A stretch of DNA of 64,000 nt from Paracraurococcus lichenis (GTDB lineage: Bacteria; Pseudomonadota; Alphaproteobacteria; Acetobacterales; Acetobacteraceae): positions 1 through 64,000 of the forward strand of contig NZ_JAUTWS010000013.1 of NCBI RefSeq assembly GCF_030657435.1, given 5' to 3'. Numbering within the stretch: the first letter of the stretch is position 1; each line of letters begins with the position of its first letter. The translations under genes were made by a program, and so were the position numbers. Shown here piece by piece: positions 9,316 to 16,800 of this stretch. The notes beneath the pieces were generated by a model, which saw only the letters and a list, made by a program, of their open reading frames with translations, searched no databases and was not told the DNA's origin.

Positions 9316-9965
9316 GCGCCGCGGAGACGAAAGGCTGGGACCGGCAGCAGATGGCGGACCGCCTCGCCCGGGAATTCCAGGACGGCTGGATCGTCAATCT
9401 CGGCGTCGGCATCCCGACACTCTGCTCCAACACCGATATCGGCGACCGCCAGATCCTCTACCACGCGGAGAACGGCGTCATCGGCTACGGTCCGGTGCTG
9501 CCTGCGGGGCAGGAGGACCTGCACCTGGTCAATGCCGGCGGGCAGAACGTCTCGCTGCGGCCCGGCGCCGCCATCGTCCACCATGCTGACAGTTTCGGGA
9601 TCATCCGGTCGGGCCGGATCGACGTGACGGTCATGGGCGCCTACGAGGTCTCGGCCGCCGGCGACTTCGCCAATTGGAAGGTGGGCGGCGCCAAGGGCGG
9701 CGGCATCGGCGGCGCCATGGACCTCGCGGCCTCGGCCAAGCGGGTCTTCATCATCCTCGAGCACGTGACCCGCAAGGGCGAGCCGCGGCTGGTGCGGCAC
9801 TGCGCCCTGCCGGTGACGGCGCGCGGCGTGGTCACGCTGGTCGCCACCAATTACGGCCTGTTTGCCCCGACCGGGGAGGGCTTCGCGGTGCGGGAACTGG
9901 CGCCGGGGATCGCATTCGAGACGGCGCAGGCCGCGACCGGCGCGCCGTTGTTCCGGGAGGGCTGA
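9312..9965 (+). CDS. CoA-transferase subunit B (3-oxoacid type)
   Basis: 217 aa, beta subunit of the same enzyme; its ATG overlaps the stop of subunit A (ATGA), giving tight coupling for a 1:1 complex. The catalytic glutamate sits in the HAENGVIGYGP segment (SENG in most relatives), preceded by VNLGVGIPTL, and followed by NAGGQNVSLRPGA and the VMGAYEVSAAGDFANW region. Length is normal for the family. Substrate not determined; scoB, pcaJ and atoA-like enzymes share these motifs. Confidence 0.88.
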   Translation: MSAAETKGWDRQQMADRLAREFQDGWIVNLGVGIPTLCSNTDIGDRQILYHAENGVIGYGPVLPAGQEDLHLVNAGGQNVSLRPGAAIVHHADSFGIIRSGRIDVTVMGAYEVSAAGDFANWKVGGAKGGGIGGAMDLAASAKRVFIILEHVTRKGEPRLVRHCALPVTARGVVTLVATNYGLFAPTGEGFAVRELAPGIAFETAQAATGAPLFREG

Positions 9966-9966
9966 G

Positions 9967-10572
9967 ATGCCGCTGCACATCGACTACTACGCCTCGCTGA
10001 ACTCGCCCTGGACGCATCTGGGCGCGGCGCGGATCGAGGCGCTGGCGGCGAAGCACGGCGCCACGCTGCGGATCTGGCCGGTCGATTTCGGCACCATCTT
10101 CGCCGGCTCCGGCGGCCTGCCGCTGCCCAAGCGCAGCCCGCAGCGCCAGGCCTACCGGCTGCAGGAACTGGCGCGCTGGCGGGCGCATCTGGGCATCCCG
10201 ATCACCATCCGGCCGAAGCATTTCCCGGCCGCCGAACTGCCCGGCGCCTGCGCGGTGATCGCGGCGCGGGAGACGGTGGGCGACGCGGCCGCCATCCGCC
10301 TCGGCCACCGCATCCTGAAGGCGCTGTGGGAGGAGGAGCAGGACACCGGCGACCCGGAGACGCTGGCGCGGCTGGTGACGGAGGCCGGGCTCGACCCCGC
10401 CTCGCTGCTGCCGCTCTCGCAGGAGCCGCGCTGGGCGGCGATGCGGGAGAGCGACACGCAGGCGGCGCTGGCCCGCGGCGTCTTCGGCGCGCCGAGCTAC
10501 GTCATCGGCGAGGACATCTTCTGGGGCCAGGACCGGCTGATGTTCGTGGAACAGCGGCTCGCGCGCGGGTAG
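9967..10572 (+). CDS. 2-hydroxychromene-2-carboxylate isomerase-like protein
   Basis: 201 aa, DsbA/kappa-class GST fold. The N-terminal DYYASLNSPWTHLG carries the Ser-Pro-Trp that replaces the CxxC of DsbA, as in HCCA isomerases, and the C-terminal ARGVFGAPSYVIGEDIFWGQDRL segment is the conserved cis-Pro region. Known members use glutathione in naphthalene-type aromatic breakdown. Here it starts one base after the CoA-transferase stop, so it probably serves an uncharacterised acid or aromatic catabolic route; the substrate is not predictable. Confidence 0.82.
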   Translation: MPLHIDYYASLNSPWTHLGAARIEALAAKHGATLRIWPVDFGTIFAGSGGLPLPKRSPQRQAYRLQELARWRAHLGIPITIRPKHFPAAELPGACAVIAARETVGDAAAIRLGHRILKALWEEEQDTGDPETLARLVTEAGLDPASLLPLSQEPRWAAMRESDTQAALARGVFGAPSYVIGEDIFWGQDRLMFVEQRLARG

Positions 10573-10671
10573 GGCGAGGCCCACCCCTGCCGCAGCGCCG
10601 TGCCGCTGCTACACTCCAACGGGTCAGGAGCAGGAGCGGGCGATGCGGCATCCGGGCCGGGACGGGCGGCG

Positions 10672-12966
10672 ATGATCGGAGAGAACCGCCGCCGGCTGGA
10701 GGATGCCCGCTTCCTCACGGGACAGGGCCGCTACATCGCCGACCTGGTCCCGGCCGAGGCGCTGCACGCCCATGTCCTGCGCTCCCCGCATGCGCATGCG
10801 CGCATCCTCGCCGTCGATGTCGCGGCGGCGCGCGCCATGCCCGGGGTCGCGCTGGTGCTGACCGGCGCCGACCTCGCGGCGGAGGGGATCGGCCCGCTGC
10901 CCTGTCCCGCCGTGGTCCAGACCATCGGCCCGCTCATCGTCCCGGACCGCCCGGCCATCGCCCGCGACGCGGTGAAGCATGTCGGCGAGCCCGTCGCCCT
11001 CGTCGTCGCGGCGACGCCGGCCGAGGCGCGCGACGCCGCCGAGGCGATCGCGGTGGACTACGAGCCCCTGCCGGCGGTGGTCGGCAGCCGCGCCGCGCTC
11101 ACCCCCGGCGCGCCGCAACTCTGGCCCGAGGCGCCGGGCAACCGCGCCTTCCGCTTCGAGCGCGGCGACCGCGCGGCGATGGAGGCCGGCTTCGCCCGCG
11201 CCGCCCGCATCGTCGAGCTTGATCTGATCAACCACCGCGTCCATGCCGCGCCGCTCGAGCCGCGCGGCGCCGTCGCCCGCTGCGACGGGGCGCGCTTCGA
11301 TCTGGAATTCGCCGGCATGGGCGTGCACGCCATCCGGCGCCAGCTCGCCACCGTCTTCGGCCTGCCGGAGACGGCCTTCCACCTGCGCTGCCCCGATGTC
11401 GGCGGCGGCTTCGGGATGAAGAACTTCCTCTTCCCCGAGCATGTCGCGCTCCTCGCCGCGGCCCGGCGCCTGGGCCGGCCGGTCGCCTGGATCGCCGAGC
11501 ATACGGAGGAATTCCAGGGCGCCGTGCATGCCCGCGACTTCCAGGGCACCGCGCGGCTGGCGCTGGACGGGGAGGGCCGCTTCCTCGCTTTGCATGCCCG
11601 GATGGCGGCGGATATGGGCGCCTATTGCTCGGCCTTCGGGCCGGCGGTGCCGACCAACTCCGTCTCGACCGCCATCGGCGGCATCTATGCCATCCCGGCC
11701 ATCCTGCTCGAGGTCGAGGGCGCCTTCACCAACTCGGTCCCGACCGACGCCTATCGCGGCGCCGGCAAGCCGGAGGCGAACTACCTGACGGAGCGGCTGG
11801 TCGAGGCCGCCGGCCATGCGACGGGCATCGACCCGGTCGAGCTCCGCCGCCGCAACGCCATCGCGGCTTTCCCCTATCGCAGCGCGACGGGGATGCTGAT
11901 GGACACCGGCCGCATGCGCGACAACCTCGCCGACCTCGGGGCGCTGCTGGACCGCGAGGGCTTCGCCGCGCGCCGGGCGGCGAGCGAGGCGCGCGGCCTG
12001 CTGCGGGGGCTCGGCATCGCCGCCTTCCTCGAGACCTCGCGCGGCGCGCCGCACGAATGGGCGGCGGTGCGCTTCGCGCCCGACGGCATGGTCGATCTCT
12101 GCATCGGCACCCAGAACAACGGCCAGGGGCTGGAGACGAGCTTCGTGCAGGTCGCCGCCGCCTGGCTGGGGCTGGAGGAAGCGCGCTTCCGGATCGTCCA
12201 GGCCGATACCGACCGCATCGCCTTCGGCAATGGCCATGGCGGCGCGCGCTCGCTCCATGTCGGCGCGACGGCGCTGGTGATGGCCATGGAGAAGGTGCTC
12301 GCCAAGGCCCGCCGCATCGCCGCCTACCTGCTGCAGGTGGCGCCCGAATCGCTGGAGTTCACCGAGGGCTGCTTCACCGTCACCGCGACCGGCGCGGCGC
12401 TGACCCTGGATGCGCTGATCGAGGCGAGCCACGACCCGCGCGACCTGCCGGACGGCATGGAGCCGGGCCTCGATGCCGAGGCGATGAACCTCTCGGACCT
12501 CGTCACCTTCCCCTCCGGCGCGCATTGCGCGGAGGTGGAAATCGATCCCGAGACCGGCGCCGTGACGCTCTGCCGCTACCAGGCGGTGGACGATTACGGG
12601 GCGCTGGTGAACCCGATGCTGACGCGCGGGCAGGTGCAGGGCGGCCTCGCCCAGGGCATCGGCCAGGCGCTGCTGGAGCGCATCGCCTACGACCCCGCCT
12701 CCGGGCAGCTCCTCTCGGCCTCCTTCATGGATTACGGGCTGCCGCGGGCGGCGGACCTGCCGGCGCTCGAGATCGCCTTCGGCGAGGCGCCGACCCATTC
12801 CAACCCGCTCGGCGTGAAGGGGGTGGGGCAGGCGGGCGCGATCGCCGCGCCGCAGACCGTCCTGAACGCCGTGCTGGACGCGCTGCGGCCGCTCGGCGTC
12901 GCGCATCTGCAGATGCCGGCGACGGCGGAGAATGTCTGGCGGGCGATCCGCGCGGCGCGGGGGTAG
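10672..12966 (+). CDS. Molybdenum hydroxylase large (Moco-binding) subunit, Glu-to-Gln at the catalytic position
   Basis: 764 aa, xanthine dehydrogenase/aldehyde oxidase/CoxL superfamily. Visible motifs are RRLEDARFLTGQGRY at the start, the cofactor-binding GGGFGMKN, DAYRGAGKPEANY, and GTQNNGQGLETS. Near the C-terminus the usual G-x-K-G-x-G-E is GVKGVGQAG, with Gln at residue 720 (CAG at 12829). This Glu is the general base in characterised enzymes. No FeS or FAD subunit gene is adjacent. Start chosen at MIGENRRRLED, where family similarity begins; an upstream in-frame start would add 24 residues of translated spacer. Likely part of the same catabolic operon. Confidence 0.85.
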   Translation: MIGENRRRLEDARFLTGQGRYIADLVPAEALHAHVLRSPHAHARILAVDVAAARAMPGVALVLTGADLAAEGIGPLPCPAVVQTIGPLIVPDRPAIARDAVKHVGEPVALVVAATPAEARDAAEAIAVDYEPLPAVVGSRAALTPGAPQLWPEAPGNRAFRFERGDRAAMEAGFARAARIVELDLINHRVHAAPLEPRGAVARCDGARFDLEFAGMGVHAIRRQLATVFGLPETAFHLRCPDVGGGFGMKNFLFPEHVALLAAARRLGRPVAWIAEHTEEFQGAVHARDFQGTARLALDGEGRFLALHARMAADMGAYCSAFGPAVPTNSVSTAIGGIYAIPAILLEVEGAFTNSVPTDAYRGAGKPEANYLTERLVEAAGHATGIDPVELRRRNAIAAFPYRSATGMLMDTGRMRDNLADLGALLDREGFAARRAASEARGLLRGLGIAAFLETSRGAPHEWAAVRFAPDGMVDLCIGTQNNGQGLETSFVQVAAAWLGLEEARFRIVQADTDRIAFGNGHGGARSLHVGATALVMAMEKVLAKARRIAAYLLQVAPESLEFTEGCFTVTATGAALTLDALIEASHDPRDLPDGMEPGLDAEAMNLSDLVTFPSGAHCAEVEIDPETGAVTLCRYQAVDDYGALVNPMLTRGQVQGGLAQGIGQALLERIAYDPASGQLLSASFMDYGLPRAADLPALEIAFGEAPTHSNPLGVKGVGQAGAIAAPQTVLNAVLDALRPLGVAHLQMPATAENVWRAIRAARG

Positions 12967-12972
12967 AAGGGG

Positions 12973-12987
12973 GGGGCGCTCCGCCCC
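12973..12987. terminator. Hairpin between convergent genes
   Basis: GGGGCG-CTC-CGCCCC, a 6-bp GC stem just after the molybdenum hydroxylase stop and before the stop of the opposing AhpD-like gene. Short and without a T-run; a bidirectional terminator is plausible. Confidence 0.4.
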
Positions 12988-13010
12988 GGGCCGCGTCGCG
13001 CCCTTCTCCG

Positions 13011-13574
13011 CTACGGCGCCGCCAGCCCCTCCACCGCGGCATGCGCCTCCGCCTCCTCCTCGATCTGCAGGGCATCGTTGAAGCGGTTGAAGAAGCCGCA
13101 GAGGGTGATGCGGAGCGTGAGCTCCACCACCTGCGCCTCGGTGAAGACCTCACGGAGGGCGCGGAACAGCGCCTCCGGGATGCGGCTCGGCGTCTCCCAG
13201 GCGGCGATGGCGTAGCGGATGACGAGCCTGTCCGTGGCGTCGAGTTCCGGGTGGTCCTGCCAGTCCATGATCCGGTCGATGCCCGCGGCCGAGATGCCCT
13301 CCACCGCCAGGAAGGGCTTGTGGTGGGCGACGCAGTAGTGGCAGGCATTGAGGTTGGAGACGACGACGATCGCGATCTCCAGGTAGCGCTTCGGCAGGGT
13401 CTTCGCCTCGCGCAGCTCCATCAGCAGCGGGAAGAGGTGCCGCAGCGCCGCCGGCACATGCGCGAAGACCGCGACCTGGTTGCGGAAGGGGCCGTAGCTG
13501 CCGGCGAAGCGCTCGTAGATCTCGGCGAGATCCGGCGGCAATTCGTGGCTCTCGATGCTGCGGACGCGGGCCAT
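13011..13574 (-). CDS. AhpD-like carboxymuconolactone decarboxylase family protein
   Basis: 187 aa. The CHYCVAHH segment is the redox CxxC-x-x-H motif of AhpD-type peroxidase-related proteins, set in the usual helical context (LEIAIVVVSNLNACHYC). Such proteins reduce peroxides or act in thiol relay. The start at MARVRSIES has a GGGAG site 8-9 bases upstream, so an upstream in-frame ATG was not used. It follows the Rrf2-family regulator gene on the same strand at about 100 bases, suggesting that regulator may control it in response to oxidative or nitrosative signals. Confidence 0.8.
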   Translation of the reverse strand: MARVRSIESHELPPDLAEIYERFAGSYGPFRNQVAVFAHVPAALRHLFPLLMELREAKTLPKRYLEIAIVVVSNLNACHYCVAHHKPFLAVEGISAAGIDRIMDWQDHPELDATDRLVIRYAIAAWETPSRIPEALFRALREVFTEAQVVELTLRITLCGFFNRFNDALQIEEEAEAHAAVEGLAAP

Positions 13575-13672
13575 GGACGCACTCCCTGCCTTGGGGACGG
13601 CATGATCCCTGGCCGGGTGCACGGCCGCAACGCCAACCCCGCGGACATGCCTTGCGCCTCGCGCCGGCCGCG

Positions 13673-14122
13673 TCAGATCACGAAGTTCAGCGGCTCCACC
13701 GTCGGCCGCTTCACGCCCGCGGCGGCGGCGCGCTTGATCAGGTCGGCGACCGTCAGCCTGGAGAGGTGGTCGCGGCAGAGCGCTTCCAGCTCCGTCCAGA
13801 GCGGCTGCACGACAGCCGCCTGCAGGCGCCCCGCCGGCTGCTCGCCGGGGGCGCCGTCGTCGTCGAGCGCGGTCGCCACGATCTCGGCCAGCCGCAGGTC
13901 GCGCGGCGGCCGGCCCAGCCGGTAGCCGCCCTTCGGCCCGCGGATGGATTCCAGCAGCCCGGCGCGGGAGAGGGCCTGCAGCACCGGCTCGATGCCCCGG
14001 CGCGCCTGGCCCAGCCGCTCGGCGATGTCGGCGGCGCTCACCGCCTCGGTCCGGCCGGCATGGAAGGCGACGTCGAGCATGATCGCCACCGCGGTCATCG
14101 CCCGTTCCCGGCGCAGCAGCAT
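13673..14122 (-). CDS. Rrf2-family transcriptional regulator
   Basis: 149 aa. An N-terminal winged helix (AMTAVAIMLDVAFHAG, VSAADIAERLG, RGIEPVLQALSRAGLLESIRGPKGGYRLGR) is typical of Rrf2/IscR/NsrR proteins. The three-Cys cluster used by IscR and NsrR to hold FeS is absent: only one Cys is present, at the start of the C-terminal helix. It therefore probably senses by another means or binds DNA constitutively. Likely target: its own promoter and the downstream AhpD-like gene. Confidence 0.85.
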   Translation of the reverse strand: MLLRRERAMTAVAIMLDVAFHAGRTEAVSAADIAERLGQARRGIEPVLQALSRAGLLESIRGPKGGYRLGRPPRDLRLAEIVATALDDDGAPGEQPAGRLQAAVVQPLWTELEALCRDHLSRLTVADLIKRAAAAGVKRPTVEPLNFVI

Positions 14123-14203
14123 CCGTTCCTCTCCCGGGGACCGGTCGCCGGTGCCCCCGACATGACGGCGTCAGGCGGCCCGTCCGCCCCGCCCGATAGC
14201 AAG

Positions 14204-14231
14204 CGGGGGCGGCGCCTGGACGCCGCCCCCG
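14204..14231 (-). terminator. Hairpin after the cold-shock gene
   Basis: An 11-bp perfect stem (CGGGGGCGGCG / CGCCGCCCCCG) with a 6-base loop, 22 bases past the stop of the cold-shock gene. GC-rich and stable, without a long T-run. Confidence 0.55.
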
Positions 14232-14253
14232 GTCAGGATCCTCGTCCGGCCTG

Positions 14254-14979
14254 TCAGCCGCGGGTGAGGGTCGAGGCCTCCGGCCCCTTGCGGCCCTGGA
14301 CCACCTGCATCACCACCGCCTCGCCCTCGGCGAGCGGCGAGAGGCCGCTGCGCTCGAGCGCCGTGGCATGCACGAAGACGTCGCGCCCGCCGCCTTCCGG
14401 CGAGACGAAGCCGAAGCCCTTCTCCGCGCTGTACCACTTGACGGTGCCGCGCATCTCCTCGGCCGGGCCGGAGGGGGCGAAGCCGCCACCGCCGCCGCTC
14501 CGCGGCGGCCGGTCGCCGAAGCCGCCGGCGCCGCGGGGCGGGCGGTCGCCGAAGCCGCCGCGCGGGGCGCCGCCGGGGCCGCCGGGGCCACCGCCCGGCT
14601 CGCCCGGGCTGGTGATCTCGACCACCTCGGTCACCTGCTGGCCCTTCTGCCCCGGGCCGACGCGCACGCGCATGCCGGCGCCCGGGTTCACCGCATCGTT
14701 ACCCGAGCGGTGCAGGACGGAGATGTGCAGGAAGGCATCGCCGGAGCCGTTGCCGAGCTCCACGAAGCCGAACCCCTTCTCCGGGTTGAACCACTTGACC
14801 GTGGCTTCGACCTCGGGTCCCGTGGCGAAGACCGAAGGACCGCGCGAAGCGGGCATGGTGCTCGGCATCGGGAAGGGTGGCGGGGCGCCCCAGCCGCCGC
14901 CGCCGCCGAATTCGGGTGTGTCGTCGTCGAACCCGCGCTTGCGGGGCTTGCGGGGGCGCCAGCTGTCGTGTTTGGCCAT
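14254..14979 (-). CDS. Double cold-shock domain protein
   Basis: 241 aa with two cold-shock (OB-fold, S1-like) RNA-binding domains: the first at about residues 57-123 (EATVKWFNPEKGFGFVEL, DAFLHISVL) and the second at about 174-240 (RGTVKWYSAEKGFGFVSP, DVFVHATALERSG). Both keep the RNP1 KGFGFV and RNP2 [AV]F[LV]H cores. The linker (about 124-173) is almost all Gly, Pro and Arg with repeated GGFGDRPPR units, resembling RGG-type RNA-binding linkers. The N-terminal 55 residues are basic then Gly/Pro-rich. Role: nucleic-acid chaperone, possibly cold- or stress-induced. Confidence 0.9.
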   Translation of the reverse strand: MAKHDSWRPRKPRKRGFDDDTPEFGGGGGWGAPPPFPMPSTMPASRGPSVFATGPEVEATVKWFNPEKGFGFVELGNGSGDAFLHISVLHRSGNDAVNPGAGMRVRVGPGQKGQQVTEVVEITSPGEPGGGPGGPGGAPRGGFGDRPPRGAGGFGDRPPRSGGGGGFAPSGPAEEMRGTVKWYSAEKGFGFVSPEGGGRDVFVHATALERSGLSPLAEGEAVVMQVVQGRKGPEASTLTRG

Positions 14980-15369
14980 CTCTCGAACTCTTCGGTGCTC
15001 CTCTGGCCACGCCCCGTTCCCGGAACCCGGCCTGCCTCGACCGGCCCGGGGGGAACCGGTCCTGAGGCCACTGCCAAGGCTCTAGCATAAGCGATCCGGC
15101 AGCGGGCGCCAGCCTGTCGTGGAAATACGTTTGATGCCATGAAATTTCGTGGCCGGTCGCATGTCCCGGCGCCGGGCGGGCGCGGATCGGCGGTTCCGCG
15201 GCCATGGCCTGGCCTGGGCCCGGGCGTCGCTGCCGCCGACTCGGCCCTGTCGCCGACGGAGCCATGCCGCCGCGCGAAGGATGGCGCGGCGCCCGCTCCC
15301 TCCGCCGATGACGCCTGCACGAAGCTGTCCTAGCCTCGGTCCGGAACAGACGACATCCGGGGGCGGATC
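14980..15369. promoter_or_regulatory. Divergent promoter region
   Basis: 390 bases between the cold-shock gene and the aminotransferase gene, transcribed apart. A less GC-rich stretch at about 15120-15150 (GAAATACGTTTGATGCCATGAAATTTC) is the likeliest promoter core. Long leaders are common for cold-shock genes. No conserved riboswitch fold was recognised. Confidence 0.35.
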
Positions 15370-16665
15370 ATGGACGGGATGACGCGCAACGCACTCGAGC
15401 AGGCGCTGGTGAGGACGGCGCACCGCGTCCTGCCGGCCGGGCATTTCGGCAACTTCGCCGCCGACCTCGTCATCCGGGAGGGCCGCGGCGGACGCGTCTG
15501 GGACGTCTCGGGCAACGAGTATGTGGACTATCTGCTCGGCTCCGGCCCCATGTTCATCGGCCATGCGCATCCCGAGGTGACGGAGGCCGTGGTCGCGCAG
15601 GTGCCGAAGGGCACCACTTTCTTCGCCAACAACGAGCATGGCATCCGCCTGGCCGAGGCGATCGTCGAGGCCGTGCCCTGCGCCGAGCAGGTGCGCTTCG
15701 TCAGCAGCGGGACCGAGGCCGACCTCTATGCCATGCGCGTCGCCCGGGCCTTCCGCAAGCGCGACCGCATCCTGAAATTCGAGGGCGGCTACCACGGCAT
15801 GTCGGACTGGGGGCTGATGAGCCTGGCGCCGAAGCGCCTGGCGAACTTTCCGGTCGCCGTGCCGGATTCCGCCGGCATCCCCCGCAGCGCGCGGGAGGAG
15901 GTGCTGGTCGCTCCCTTCAATGACCTCGAGGCCGCGCGGGCGCTGATCGCCGCGCATCACGACGAGCTCGGCGGGGTGATCCTGGAGCCCTTCCAGCGCC
16001 TGATCCCGCCGGCGCCCGGCTTCCTCCAGGGCATCCGCGAGATCACGGCGCAATACGGCATCCCGCTGATCTTCGACGAGGTGGTGACGGGCTTCCGCTT
16101 CGCCTACGGGGGCGCGCAGAGCTACTACGGCGTCACCCCCGACCTCTGCACACTGGGAAAAATCATCGGCGGCGGCTTCCCCCTGGCGGCGGTCGCCGGG
16201 CGGGCCGACATCATGGCGCATTTCGACAAGGGGCTGGTCGGCGAGGACGGCTTCCTGATGCAGGTGGGCACCCTCTCGGGCAATCCGGTGGCCGCGGTCG
16301 CCGGCCTCGCCACGCTCGAGGTGCTGCGCCGGCCCGGCGCCTATGAGCAGGCCTTCGCCACCGGGCGGAGCCTGATGGAGGGGCTCTCGGCGCTGATCGC
16401 CAAGGCCGGCCTGCCGGCGCAGGTGGTGGGCGAGCCGCCGCTCTTCGACGTGGTGTTCACGACCGAGGCGGTGCGCAACTACCGCGACACGCTGCAGGCG
16501 GATGCCGGGCTGCAGAAGCACTTCAACACCCAGCTCCGCGCCGCCGGCATCCTGAAGGGGGAGAGCAAATACTATGTCTCCCTCGCCCATACCGAGGAGG
16601 ACGTGGCGCTGACCTTGCAGGCCTTCAGCGGAGCCATCGCCGCGCTGCCGAAGGGCGCCCGTTAG
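15370..16665 (+). CDS. Class III PLP-dependent aminotransferase (glutamate-1-semialdehyde aminomutase-like)
   Basis: 431 aa. Features of the class III fold include SGTEADLYAMRVARAF, GGYHGMSDW, FDEVVTGFRF, and the PLP lysine K264 in TLGKIIGGGFPLAAVAGR. The architecture resembles HemL, but sequence details (NEYVDYLLGSGPMFIGHAHP) fit the broader 'aspartate aminotransferase family' relatives as well. It stands alone, with no tetrapyrrole genes beside it, so a role in 5-aminolevulinate synthesis is unlikely; alphaproteobacteria normally make ALA by HemA from glycine. The amino donor and acceptor are unknown. Confidence 0.85.
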   Translation: MDGMTRNALEQALVRTAHRVLPAGHFGNFAADLVIREGRGGRVWDVSGNEYVDYLLGSGPMFIGHAHPEVTEAVVAQVPKGTTFFANNEHGIRLAEAIVEAVPCAEQVRFVSSGTEADLYAMRVARAFRKRDRILKFEGGYHGMSDWGLMSLAPKRLANFPVAVPDSAGIPRSAREEVLVAPFNDLEAARALIAAHHDELGGVILEPFQRLIPPAPGFLQGIREITAQYGIPLIFDEVVTGFRFAYGGAQSYYGVTPDLCTLGKIIGGGFPLAAVAGRADIMAHFDKGLVGEDGFLMQVGTLSGNPVAAVAGLATLEVLRRPGAYEQAFATGRSLMEGLSALIAKAGLPAQVVGEPPLFDVVFTTEAVRNYRDTLQADAGLQKHFNTQLRAAGILKGESKYYVSLAHTEEDVALTLQAFSGAIAALPKGAR

Positions 16666-16698
16666 GGCGGATCGCTGCGGCGTGGAAACGCCCGGAAA

Positions 16699-16727
16699 GG
16701 CGCTTCCGCTCCATGGATCGAAGCGCC
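16699..16727. terminator. Hairpin between convergent genes
   Basis: GGCGCTTC and GAAGCGCC form an 8-bp inverted repeat with a 13-base loop in the gap between the aminotransferase and the glycosyltransferase, which converge. Candidate bidirectional terminator. Confidence 0.4.
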
Positions 16728-16800
16728 CGGGGGCGCCCCGCGCTGCACGATCAGCTTGAGGAGCTTCCGGAGCGGCGGCGCCCGAGGGATCGCCCCTCGC

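Noticed and set aside
15370..16665. Calling the aminotransferase hemL
   Set aside because: Fold and lysine fit, but there is no tetrapyrrole context, and alphaproteobacteria usually make ALA by the HemA route.
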